DNA of 28,848 bases from Gammaproteobacteria bacterium UBA1119. Its GTDB lineage: Bacteria; Pseudomonadota; Gammaproteobacteria; Pseudomonadales; Azotimanducaceae. How positions within the stretch are numbered: the stretch's first letter is position 1; each line of letters begins with the position of its first letter. A model generated the notes under the pieces. That model did not search any database and was not told the DNA's origin. It saw nothing but the letters and a program-made list of their open reading frames with translations. This document shows positions 1 through 7,592 of the stretch, in pieces. The stretch spans positions 1-28,848 of the forward strand of contig DCBA01000008.1 of assembly GCA_002313255.1 (NCBI GenBank), written 5' to 3'. A program made the translations under genes and the position numbers.

Positions 1-482
1 GCGTCCTTCACTTGGTAGTATTTCCCAGAAAAGTCGACACGTTCGTCCTCTGATTTAGTGAATAGCATACGAATCAGATCCACCGCTTCCTCAAGCCGAT
101 CGCTCCTCTCTTTGAGCGAAGGAAAATCCCAACCGTAGGTGTTGTGTTCGTGCTCGTACCAGGCGGCTCCAATACCCAGTTCCATCCTGCCTTCGGAGAT
201 ATGATCGAGTGTTGAACACATCTTCGCGAGAAGCGCCGGGTTTCGGTATGTGTTGCCCGTCGCTAAAACACCGAGTCGCAAACGGTGAGTGATCGTCGCT
301 ACCGCAGTGATCAAAGTCCAACCCTCCAACGCTGGCCCATCAGCAGCTTTCGGATTCCCCGGCGGCATAAAGTGGTCCGAGAACCAAACGCTGTTCCAGC
401 GACCATCCTCAAGCGCGTGGACCGTCGTCGCTATGTCGGACCATTGCGTACCGTAGTTGCTTAATTGCGCGCCAAATTGCAT
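1..482 (-). CDS. Luciferase-like (LLM class) flavin/F420-dependent oxidoreductase, partial
   Basis: The minus-strand reading frame is open from 482 to the left edge, so about 160 N-terminal residues are present and the C-terminus is outside the window. The protein begins MQFGAQLSNYG and continues with VWFSDHF, LGVLATGNTYRNPALLAKM and GRMELGIGAAWYEHEH, the typical TIM-barrel signatures of bacterial luciferase-like monooxygenases, often annotated as F420-dependent. The frame also has an ATG at 533, but the ATG at 482 is preceded by a strong GGAGGGG Shine-Dalgarno about five bases away and gives the family's usual N-terminus, so I chose 482. The substrate cannot be inferred. The PhyH-type dioxygenase gene lies upstream on the same strand. 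Confidence 0.85.
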   Translation of the reverse strand, partial: MQFGAQLSNYGTQWSDIATTVHALEDGRWNSVWFSDHFMPPGNPKAADGPALEGWTLITAVATITHRLRLGVLATGNTYRNPALLAKMCSTLDHISEGRMELGIGAAWYEHEHNTYGWDFPSLKERSDRLEEAVDLIRMLFTKSEDERVDFSGKYYQVKD

Positions 483-610
483 CTGCCCCTCCGCTGGTAA
501 CTCGGTCCACCGTCGCCAGCGGAACGACTTCATTCTTGACTAGTGACTATCCCCGCGCGAATGAAAGTCCATTTGCGCTCCCCTTCGTATCAAAACGCGT
601 CGACCCGCGA

Positions 611-1381
611 TCACCCACCGGAATCCTTTATTGTGAGCGACTTCTTCAACTTCAACTTTGACTTCCGACTCTTCTGGTAGAAGCAGTTGACCGCTCGCCG
701 AGGTCGTCCAGACTTATTCTTGCCGGACCAGTGGATTGTTTTTGAGTTGTGTATCGACACATCTCCTGGATTCAAGATGGCGGCAACCGCATTGGGGTCA
801 CTGAATAGATCGCTAGACTTGAGTGAACTGAACAAATGACCATTGTCGTTAAACTGTAAATGCGATCCCGTCAAGAAGTGGACGCAACCGTTAGAGGGAT
901 CCGCAGAATCCAGTGCGAACCATATGGTGCAACCGTTATCTCCATCGACATGTGGATGAACTTCGTCTTCCGCCTCTTGTTTACAAAAATACCCAACCGT
1001 CGATGGAGACGGTGTTTCTTCCAACAATTCTGTTAAGAGAGGCAAATGTGCGCCGTTGTTGATTAAGTCTCCGAAGTAATCGTCGACCCTCTCCAAACCC
1101 TTCGCAACATTACTATGACGTTGAGGTAGTCCATGATGTTTAAAGATCGAATCTTTCGAGTGGAGACGTTTGACCACGCGTCGGGAACGTTCTCGCATTT
1201 CTGTTACCACCTCATGCGAAATAAAATCACGAATCAATACAAAACCGTCTCGACTAAAGTCCGACTTCAACCAAGCAAGGTCGCTTGATTTCACCGTTAT
1301 CTCCGCTTCGGGCCTTTCTTTCACGACTCCTTCACCCCATTTAAAAGGTAGCGAAACAGTACCGGTTGATCTTGCTCCCAT
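611..1381 (-). CDS. Phytanoyl-CoA dioxygenase (PhyH) family Fe(II)/2-oxoglutarate oxygenase
   Basis: A 256-residue protein with the PhyH-family layout. DGFVLIRDFIS near residue 45 is the usual N-terminal strand. HPHVDGD carries the HxD iron ligands, GCVHFLTGSH follows, and near the C-terminus NPGDVSIHNSKTIHWSGKN carries the distal iron histidine, followed by arginines that would bind 2-oxoglutarate. The family hydroxylates small molecules or lipid-derived substrates using iron, oxygen and 2-oxoglutarate in the cytosol; no specific substrate can be named. The length is near the usual 250-300. The start at 1381 is an ATG without a clear Shine-Dalgarno, and a start a few codons inside is possible. 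It lies on the same strand as the LLM oxidoreductase and is divergent from the next gene. Confidence 0.85.
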   Translation of the reverse strand: MGARSTGTVSLPFKWGEGVVKERPEAEITVKSSDLAWLKSDFSRDGFVLIRDFISHEVVTEMRERSRRVVKRLHSKDSIFKHHGLPQRHSNVAKGLERVDDYFGDLINNGAHLPLLTELLEETPSPSTVGYFCKQEAEDEVHPHVDGDNGCTIWFALDSADPSNGCVHFLTGSHLQFNDNGHLFSSLKSSDLFSDPNAVAAILNPGDVSIHNSKTIHWSGKNKSGRPRRAVNCFYQKSRKSKLKLKKSLTIKDSGG

Positions 1382-1584
1382 CCGCGTCGAATGGACCCTC
1401 TAGTGCTGCTTTCAACTCGTTATATCTTCCAGAAAGGGACGCGGCACTATAGCAAACTGTCCTTATCCGAACGTTTCGCGGGCATTGGAAATCACCCAAT
1501 CGTACCGTTGTTCGAACGCGCCCTGTTTGTGATCAGCCTATCGATGTGTTGCCATAACGACTTGCAAGGAAAAGAGGTGAGCTC

Positions 1585-2220
1585 GTGCCAATCATTGTCG
1601 TATCCGCGTTAGAGAAAGTAGGCGAATTCGGATCTAAAGCTTGGTGTGAAGCCTGCGCAGAAAATGCCGTGAAAATACTGCAAGCCGCCGATTTGCCTTC
1701 GGACTACGAGTGGGCTTTTTCCGAGCACTACACGCATCCTCCAGCTCGAATGTTATCGAACGACAGGCCGAAAGCGGCTTATTACATCCTCGTTAAGAAT
1801 GGTCAAATAACCGGCGGAGACGGCGAACCCGAGGAATGTCTTGCCATCAGAGGCTTTCACATCACAGCTCGATGGGCAGCTATCTGCAATCAATCTGGCG
1901 CTTTTTACGGAAAAGAAGGTGGACGACAACGGAGCATGGATGAACGCGTGATGTACGAAGCGATAGAAAAGCACGTAGGTCGTCCTAACCCCCTTCGGCG
2001 TGGTGGCGGACCAGAGATTTTTTGGCCAGACGAAATCAGCGGACCCCTGATGGAGGGATCTGAAGAAGGCAACGGTCTGCACAATATTGCTGCTACCTTG
2101 CAAACGGATTCGCCAGAATTCGCCGACCTACCAGTGACGAACATGCGCGTGCCGATCTTTGACGATATGACCAGCGAACAAAAAAAAATCTTCCTTGAGC
2201 TATGTGCGATCGACGCCTAG
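1585..2220 (+). CDS. Conserved-looking protein of unknown function
   Basis: A 211-residue protein I do not recognise. It starts with GTG at 1585, preceded by AGAGGTGAG, a good ribosome site. Coding character is convincing: balanced composition, no low complexity, and a clean stop just before the sulfatase relic. Visible features are a WCEAC (CxxC) motif near residue 21, a central part rich in aromatic residues and glycine (FHITARWAAIC), and a C-terminal acidic stretch ending in EQKKIFLELC. There is no signal peptide or membrane segment. A CxxC near the N-terminus could bind metal or be redox-active, but there is no thioredoxin-like context. It is followed by the broken sulfatase on the same strand, so the two may once have been an operon. 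Confidence 0.65.
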   Translation: MPIIVVSALEKVGEFGSKAWCEACAENAVKILQAADLPSDYEWAFSEHYTHPPARMLSNDRPKAAYYILVKNGQITGGDGEPEECLAIRGFHITARWAAICNQSGAFYGKEGGRQRSMDERVMYEAIEKHVGRPNPLRRGGGPEIFWPDEISGPLMEGSEEGNGLHNIAATLQTDSPEFADLPVTNMRVPIFDDMTSEQKKIFLELCAIDA

Positions 2221-2263
2221 GTGCCGATTGAAAACGTACCCGATTCGTCTCTATAAGCATCAC

Positions 2264-3044
2264 GTGACCAAAACATTCTTTTCATTACCGCAGATCAATG
2301 GCGCGCGGAATATTTATCGTGCTTGGGACACATGGTCCAAACACCGAACTTAGATGCTCTAGCAGCAGAAGGCGTGTTACTTACAAAACATTTCGCGAAT
2401 GCAGCACCCTGCGGGCCTTCCAGAGCCAGCATCCACACTGGAATATACCTGCAAAATCATCGTGTCAGCGCTAACGGGACACCACTCGAAACTCGGCACA
2501 CCAACTGAACCATTGAAATGCGTACGCAAGGCTTCGTCCCGACGCTTTTTGGTTATACGGATACGGCGTTGGATCCGTGTGAAAGCATATCTGCCGACCC
2601 AAGGCATAGGCCCTGGGACGGGGTTCTGCCAGGCATGGTGCCAATCGTTCAATTAGGCAACCTTTTGGAGTCTGGACCTCACTCCTAGGCTGAGCGGTTG
2701 CGGGGAAAAGGTTACCCCGTACCCATCGATTCAAATGAACTTTACACGACCAAGAAAGCGCAGCTTGAATGGGAGGATGGCTGACCAGCAGCGGCTCCCC
2801 TGGCAATTCCGGTCGAACTTCATGACACCTATTTCATGGTCGATCAAGTGATGAATTGCATTAAAGATCGACACGGCCGGTGCGTGCATCTCTCGTTGCT
2901 TCGACCCCACCCGCCGTGGATCGCACCCGACCCGTACAACTGCTTGTATGTCCCTAACGACCTCCCACCTTCTTAAGAGAGCTAACACTCTAGAGTCCGA
3001 ACGAGCCCAGCGTCCCTGCCTCACCCCGGCCCATCTTCCGCGAC
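2264..3044 (+). pseudogene. Sulfatase pseudogene, N-terminal half
   Basis: A single reading frame (with 2272 as a codon start) gives a clear sulfatase: NILFITADQWRAEYLSCLGH, TPNLDALAAEGV, the CxPSR active-site signature (CGPSR, Cys codon at 2410) that is matured to formylglycine, then FGYTDTALDP, GVLPGMVPIVQLG and LSLLRPHPPWIAPDPYN. The frame is broken by TGA at 2506, TAG at 2686, TGA at 2782 and TAA at 2974. The probable GTG start at 2264 would need one more A in the A-run near 2270. After 2976 the similarity resumes in the next frame (TLESERAQRP) and fades near 3044. Roughly 250 residues of a ~500-residue enzyme remain, and the C-terminal half is absent here. Only the decayed state and family are certain; the substrate is unknown. 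Confidence 0.85.
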
Positions 3045-3054
3045 GCTGAGCGGC

Positions 3055-3083
3055 TCTACATCTCGCCAGAGAAGCGGTATAAT
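3055..3083 (+). promoter_or_regulatory. Candidate sigma-70 promoter of the phosphonate operon
   Basis: A perfect TATAAT at 3078-3083 lies exactly 17 bases after TCTACA at 3055-3060, which matches four of six positions of TTGACA. It sits just past the last recognisable sulfatase similarity and about 190 bases before the first phosphonate gene, in the right direction. It was judged by eye, so a chance match is possible. Confidence 0.4.
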
Positions 3084-3275
3084 CCGTTTCGTTAGAACTC
3101 TCTGATCATAAGTGTCTGTCTTACACCGACCGGCTGATACCTAGACGTTCACGTCGTACCGCGCCCCAGCCATTCGTGACCAAACGCGGCTGAGTGCAAT
3201 CAAACGGACTCTTTGCGACTCGGCGGCATGGCAGAGTGATCTCCATGAGTAATGTGCTAATCGAACGGGAACGAG
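3084..3275 (+). other. Leader or junction region with no recognised gene
   Basis: About 190 bases between the candidate promoter and the first phosphonate gene. It holds one 17-codon ORF (3245-3298) that overlaps the next gene out of frame and is probably not real. A stretch near 3205-3245 reads NGLFATRRHGR in one frame, which is weakly reminiscent of the middle of sulfatases, but I do not rely on it. No riboswitch or terminator was recognised. Confidence 0.4.
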
Positions 3276-4769
3276 TTGATCAGACGAATATCCACTAGTC
3301 ACAATCTCAACGTTACTGATGAAACGCTTCAATCCCCCGGTGATGCCATTCGAACGGCCATCATACTCGCAGCCGGAATGGGTGTTCGCCTGAAGGAGCG
3401 GGGCAAGCTGACGCCTAAGGGCTGCATGTGTCTGGGGGAGAAAACGATTGTCGAGGAATCCGTTCTACGACTGCTGGCAGTGGGTATTGACCGGATTGTG
3501 ATTGTCACCGGATACCTCGCGGAACAATATGAGCCGTTACAGGACCGGTACCACCAAACGGTGCAGTTGGTCCACAACTCGCACTTTGCCGACTCGGGCA
3601 GCATGTACTCGCTGTATTGTGCCCGCGACTGCGTTGACGAAGCCTTCCTGCTATTGGAGTCTGACCTCGTTTATGAACGCCGGGCCCTCATCACATGCCT
3701 TGAACATCCGAGCGACAATGTCCTATTGCTGGCTGGCTTGTCGAAAACTAGTGATGAGTGCTTTGTGGAGACGCGCGATGGCTGCCTGGTCGCGATTGGA
3801 AAGAGCCGGGAAAGCTTGGGTGCTGAGGTACCGGGTGAGATGGTTGGCATCTGCAAGATTTCCCGATCGCTTTATTCAGTGATGCTAGAGGCGGCTGAGC
3901 AATGCTTCCGAACAACTCGCCATGTGGACTACGAGACTGATTGCTTGGTGGCGGTAGCGGGTACCGTATCTATAGCGTGCCCCTCGGTCGAGGATCTGGT
4001 GTGGTGCGAGATTGACGATGAAACGCATCTCGTCCGTGCTCGAAACGAGATTTATCCTGTCGTTCAGGTGGACGACAACCAGCAAATCAACCTCAGTAAG
4101 TTCAAGACGATCGGATTCTTCGAGGAGCGGGACCTGATCATTCGCCACATTCATGATTTCTTCGAATCGGTGAATGCACATCGGATACGTGCCTGCATCA
4201 TGTTCGGCACACTACTAGGGAAGTTGCGGCACAACGACTTCATTCCCTGGGATGATGATGTGGACATCGTCGTTTTTGATTTCGATGCGTTCCTGGCGCA
4301 ATGTGCGCCGGAACTCGAGCAAAAGGGATACGCCGTTGAGCCCGACGTCCGAGACGGCAAGAGAATGGGATGCCGCATCTTCCGTGAAGACAGTGCAATG
4401 GTGCCAGGTAAACCTCATATTCGGTTCCCTTGGATCGGAATCTGGGAGCACGAAGTCAACGAGGACGGACTGATTGTGCTCCCACCCGAAGATGTACGGT
4501 ACAAGCCGGAGGATTTTCTACCCCTCGGCCAAGTGGACCTGCTCGGCATCCCTGTCGGAGTGCCGCACAACCCGACGGAGATTCTAAACACCTATTTCGG
4601 GTCTGATGACTGGATGGAAGTTTGTCAACTCCCATACCGGGACCATCGAAAAGGCGGCAAGCTCACAGGCTTTCCCGACGACAAATTCAACCTGCAGACC
4701 GTGTTGAACTACCTCGCCGCTGAGCAGCTTCCCTCCCTTCGTGAGGTAACCAAGAATGATATCGAATGA
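3276..4769 (+). CDS. Bifunctional LicC/PntC-like cytidylyltransferase and LicD-family transferase
   Basis: A 497-residue fusion. Residues about 25-255 are a nucleotidyltransferase: LAAGMGVRL (31-39), TPK (46-48), SGSMYSLY (107-114), LLLESD (125-130) and WCEIDDE (243-249). From memory this set resembles the 2-aminoethylphosphonate cytidylyltransferase PntC more than choline-phosphate LicC. Residues about 290-490 are a LicD domain with GTLLGKLRHNDFIPWDDDVD (311-330) and its acidic metal site at 326-328. Predicted role: make CMP-AEP, then pass phosphono-AEP to a surface glycan. The only usable in-frame start before the LAAG motif is TTG at 3276, with a weak GGGA ribosome site. The stop overlaps the next gene by 14 bases. 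Phosphocholine as substrate cannot be excluded, but the PEP mutase context favours AEP. Confidence 0.85.
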   Translation: MIRRISTSHNLNVTDETLQSPGDAIRTAIILAAGMGVRLKERGKLTPKGCMCLGEKTIVEESVLRLLAVGIDRIVIVTGYLAEQYEPLQDRYHQTVQLVHNSHFADSGSMYSLYCARDCVDEAFLLLESDLVYERRALITCLEHPSDNVLLLAGLSKTSDECFVETRDGCLVAIGKSRESLGAEVPGEMVGICKISRSLYSVMLEAAEQCFRTTRHVDYETDCLVAVAGTVSIACPSVEDLVWCEIDDETHLVRARNEIYPVVQVDDNQQINLSKFKTIGFFEERDLIIRHIHDFFESVNAHRIRACIMFGTLLGKLRHNDFIPWDDDVDIVVFDFDAFLAQCAPELEQKGYAVEPDVRDGKRMGCRIFREDSAMVPGKPHIRFPWIGIWEHEVNEDGLIVLPPEDVRYKPEDFLPLGQVDLLGIPVGVPHNPTEILNTYFGSDDWMEVCQLPYRDHRKGGKLTGFPDDKFNLQTVLNYLAAEQLPSLREVTKNDIE

Positions 4770-5457
4770 TGTTGATCGGTGGAGGTACCCCAGGCTCGCA
4801 AAGCCGGAGTCGGACGGCCCCTTCTGCTATCACGTCCAAAGACGCATTTCCGGCTGGATTGCGGTTCGGCTTGCCCGCACCTTAACACCCAACGCGGCCA
4901 CCGCTCTCGACCTGATCTTCGGCATAGCTGCCGCCATGCTAGTGCTGCTGGATCACTGGTTGTGGTGCGCGATGCTGATTCAGGTGTTCGGGATCTTTTC
5001 GTGCGTTGACGGAGAGATCGCCCGAATTCGCGGCCGCCCGTCCGGGATCGGAGACTTCTTGGATACGCTGACCGATCGCGTCACCGAGCTACTTCTGGTG
5101 GGGGCGATCGCATTCTCTCTGGGCGCACGAGTGGAGTCGGGGAGCGCGCTCATTGCGGGCTTCGCCCTTCTGGGAGGCGTCTTCGTGCTGACGACCAGCT
5201 CGGAAAAATTCCGTTCGGTCTGGGGGATGGGGTATCCCAAGCGTCGGCTCGAGCGCTTGTTTGGCCTGTTCTGTTCGGGAAGCGATAGTCGTCTGCTTAT
5301 GTTGTCGATCGGGTTGGTCGTAAGCGAGGTCACCGGAGAAGGGATTTTTCTACTCTGGTTGATGTGGATGCTGGCTGCAGCGGCGTTCGTTAACTTCATC
5401 TTTCGAATCGTATTGGTTTACCGGCATTTCAGCACAGAAAATCCGACCGAATCATGA
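4756..5457 (+). CDS. CDP-alcohol phosphatidyltransferase family membrane enzyme
   Basis: A 233-residue integral membrane protein carrying the full family signature D-G-x2-A-R-x8-G-x3-D-x3-D: D85 G86, A89 R90, G99, D103, D107. The N-terminus has the usual RLARTLTPNAATALDLIFG run before the first membrane helix. Further hydrophobic segments lie at about 50-83, 112-135, 140-155, 175-190 and 195-220. The family transfers a phosphoalcohol from a CMP-activated donor to an alcohol in the membrane. Next to a CMP-AEP synthetase, the natural hypothesis is transfer of AEP from CMP-AEP onto diacylglycerol or another lipid alcohol, giving a phosphonolipid. It overlaps the upstream gene by 14 bases and the downstream gene by ATGA, so the genes are probably translationally coupled. 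The donor and acceptor are inferred. Confidence 0.88.
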   Translation: MISNDVDRWRYPRLAKPESDGPFCYHVQRRISGWIAVRLARTLTPNAATALDLIFGIAAAMLVLLDHWLWCAMLIQVFGIFSCVDGEIARIRGRPSGIGDFLDTLTDRVTELLLVGAIAFSLGARVESGSALIAGFALLGGVFVLTTSSEKFRSVWGMGYPKRRLERLFGLFCSGSDSRLLMLSIGLVVSEVTGEGIFLLWLMWMLAAAAFVNFIFRIVLVYRHFSTENPTES

Positions 5458-6173
5458 GTACCACTCAGCATATCGTGTCCGATGGAACAGATCTCGCCGA
5501 ATTCATAAACGATCGTGGCCCACATTGCCTGATTGTTGCCCGACACGGCGAAACCGACTGGAATGCCGAGAGAAGATTGCAGGGCCAGCAGGACACGTCG
5601 CTCAACAGCCGGGGGCGCTGTCAGGCCCTGAAAGTAGCCAGACTTCTGAAGAACCTGCCACTCTTACAAGTTCATTCCAGTATTCTGCGGCGCTGTCGGG
5701 AAACGGCACATCCCATCGCCGAGGCCAACATCGGCCAACCCAATGTGGTCTCCAGCGACTTGCTGAAGGAAATCGCACTGGGCGTTCTCGAGGGTGAGCT
5801 GAAGGATCAGCAATCCACGGCCGCGTTGACTCGGCATTACCAGAATTTCTCCAGAGACGAGGTTCACTACCGTCTACCGGACGGCGAGACGTTGCACGAC
5901 GCTGCCGTCCGTGTGCAGCGCTTCTTTGGCCAGAACGAGCACTTGACAGGTCCAGGCATTCAGCTGATTGTGGGACATAGGAATGTAAACAAGATGATCG
6001 TGAAGTACCTTCTTGAGTTGTCGTTTGAGGAGGGATTTCGTATCGAGCAGGAGCACCAGCGGCTCTACCTATATTTTAGAGCCTCTAACGAGCTGTGGTC
6101 CTGCTGGATGGGGGCTGCGACCGCCTGCCTTACCTTGGGGTACACGACCACAAAGAACGGCAGCTACGCATAA
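5454..6173 (+). CDS. Histidine phosphatase (phosphoglycerate mutase-like) family protein
   Basis: A 239-residue protein with the RHG signature ARHGETDWN (R30, H31) followed by LQGQQDTSLNSRGRCQA. It also has SSILRRCRETA with the second catalytic arginine, KEIALGVLEGE with the acidic proton donor, and VGHRN around residue 173 with the second histidine. All catalytic positions appear present, so it should be an active phosphomonoesterase or mutase. It overlaps the CDP-alcohol transferase gene by ATGA and ends 27 bases before PEP mutase, so it belongs to the operon. It may dephosphorylate a product or acceptor of the membrane transferase, much as CobC-type enzymes act near alcohol-transfer steps. 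The actual substrate is unknown. Confidence 0.88.
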   Translation: MSTTQHIVSDGTDLAEFINDRGPHCLIVARHGETDWNAERRLQGQQDTSLNSRGRCQALKVARLLKNLPLLQVHSSILRRCRETAHPIAEANIGQPNVVSSDLLKEIALGVLEGELKDQQSTAALTRHYQNFSRDEVHYRLPDGETLHDAAVRVQRFFGQNEHLTGPGIQLIVGHRNVNKMIVKYLLELSFEEGFRIEQEHQRLYLYFRASNELWSCWMGAATACLTLGYTTTKNGSYA

Positions 6174-6200
6174 TCACGAAAGAAGGAATTTGAGGATTAC

Positions 6201-7592
6201 ATGAAAACAGTCTATATCGCGATGAGTGCCGACCTAATCACTCCAGGGCATGTGAACATCGTCCAGGAGGCCAGGACGCTGGGAGAAGTGGTGATCGGTC
6301 TGCTGACCGACGACGCTATCGCCGGCTACCAGCGGCTGCCCTACATGGAATACGAGCAACGCAAGGTCGTTATGGAGAACATCGTCGGCGTCAAAGAAGT
6401 CGTGCCTCAGGAAACGCTCGACTACATACCGAACCTTAAGAAGATCAAACCCGACTACGTACTGCACCGCGATGACTGGAACACCGGTGTGCTCCGGGAA
6501 ACCCGCCAGCGCGTCATCGATACGCTTAAGCAGTGGGGTGGGGAACTTATCGAGCCGCAGTATTTAACCGGTGTCACGTCTACATCACTCAACCGGGCTA
6601 TTCGGGAAGTGGGAACCACGCCGCAGATGCGCATGGGTATGCTAAAGCGGATGCTGGAGGTCAGCCCGCTGATTCGCATTATCGAGGCGCATAGCGGTCT
6701 GACGGGGCTGATCGCCGAGACCGCTCGCGTCGAATGCGATAACGGGGTCCGGGAGTTTGACGGGATATGGATGAGCAGCCTCACCGATTCGGCCGTCAAG
6801 GCTAAGCCCGACATCGAGTACGTAGACATAACCTCGCGCATGAACACCGTCAGCGATATTCTCGAAACAACGACCAAACCCATCATCTACGACGGCGATA
6901 CTGGCGGCTTTGCCGAGCATTTCGTATTCATGGTCCGCACGCTGGAGCGACTCGGTGTCTCGGCCGTCATCATCGAAGATAAGATAGGGCTGAAGAAGAA
7001 CTCGCTCTTCGGTACCGACGTCGAACAAATACAGGATGACATCGAGCACTTCGCTCACAAGGTCACCTGCGGGAAGCATGCGCAAGTAACCGACGACTTT
7101 ATGATCATCGCTCGCATCGAGAGCCTGATTCTTAAAGCCGGCATGGACGATGCGTTGGCCCGCGCACAGGCTTACATCGACGCCGGTGTTGACGGCATCA
7201 TGATCCACAGCAAAGAGTCGACCGCCCACGAAGTGCTGGCGTTCTGCAAGGAATATGCGACGTTCGACGATCGCGTACCTCTGGTGACGGTGCCGTCAAC
7301 CTATTCCAACACGACCGAGGATGAACTGGCTGAAGCAGGTGTTCGTATCGTGATCTACGCCAACCAACTCTTGCGCAGCGCGTACCCGGCCATGGTCGAT
7401 GTCGCTAGGAGCATTCTTCGTAACGGCCGCGCCGCCGAAGCCGAGGACCGCTGCATGCCTATCAAAGACATCATCGGCCTGATTCCGGAAAGAGGGATGG
7501 AACCGTCACTGGCTCGAGGTCCCCGCCTCGCAGCGAAAGCGTCCACCAAGAGGGTGCAGGTCAACGACATAAGTACGCGTGATTCGTTGTAA
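6201..7592 (+). CDS. aepX: Phosphoenolpyruvate mutase with N-terminal cytidylyltransferase-like domain
   Basis: PEP mutase rearranges PEP to phosphonopyruvate, forming the C-P bond that starts nearly all phosphonate pathways. The 463-residue protein has a nucleotidyltransferase-fold domain at about 1-135 and the mutase (isocitrate lyase superfamily barrel) at about 155-440. Diagnostic mutase motifs are YDGDTGG (metal site, D231 and D233), [10 protein letters not shown] (259-268) and ARIESLI. In the N-terminal domain the usual HxGH is TPGH (14-17), losing the first histidine, while VTSTSLNR (125-132) resembles the second family motif. The ATG at 6201 follows GAAGGAATTTGAGGA, a good ribosome site. 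It overlaps the decarboxylase gene by 14 bases. The mutase assignment is firm; whether the N-terminal domain still catalyses anything is open. Confidence 0.95.
   Translation: MKTVYIAMSADLITPGHVNIVQEARTLGEVVIGLLTDDAIAGYQRLPYMEYEQRKVVMENIVGVKEVVPQETLDYIPNLKKIKPDYVLHRDDWNTGVLRETRQRVIDTLKQWGGELIEPQYLTGVTSTSLNRAIREVGTTPQMRMGMLKRMLEVSPLIRIIEAHSGLTGLIAETARVECDNGVREFDGIWMSSLTDSAVKAKPDIEYVDITSRMNTVSDILETTTKPIIYDGDTGGFAEHFVFMVRTLERLGVSAVIIEDKIGLKKNSLFGTDVEQIQDDIEHFAHKVTCGKHAQVTDDFMIIARIESLILKAGMDDALARAQAYIDAGVDGIMIHSKESTAHEVLAFCKEYATFDDRVPLVTVPSTYSNTTEDELAEAGVRIVIYANQLLRSAYPAMVDVARSILRNGRAAEAEDRCMPIKDIIGLIPERGMEPSLARGPRLAAKASTKRVQVNDISTRDSL

Noticed and set aside
1391..1612. Plus-strand ORF of 73 codons between the PhyH gene and the 1585 gene
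   Set aside because: No ribosome site and no family resemblance, and it runs into the well-supported gene at 1585 in another frame.
2506..2784. Recoding of stop codons (for example selenocysteine) in the sulfatase
   Set aside because: The in-frame stops include TAG and TAA as well as TGA, none is at the catalytic cysteine, and frameshifts are also present.
3245..3298. Short ATG ORF (17 codons) just before the cytidylyltransferase-LicD gene
   Set aside because: It is out of frame with and overlaps the large gene; too short and featureless to support.
6642..7229. Minus-strand ORF of 195 codons inside the PEP mutase gene
   Set aside because: It lies wholly antisense to a gene with all its catalytic motifs; a codon-bias shadow.
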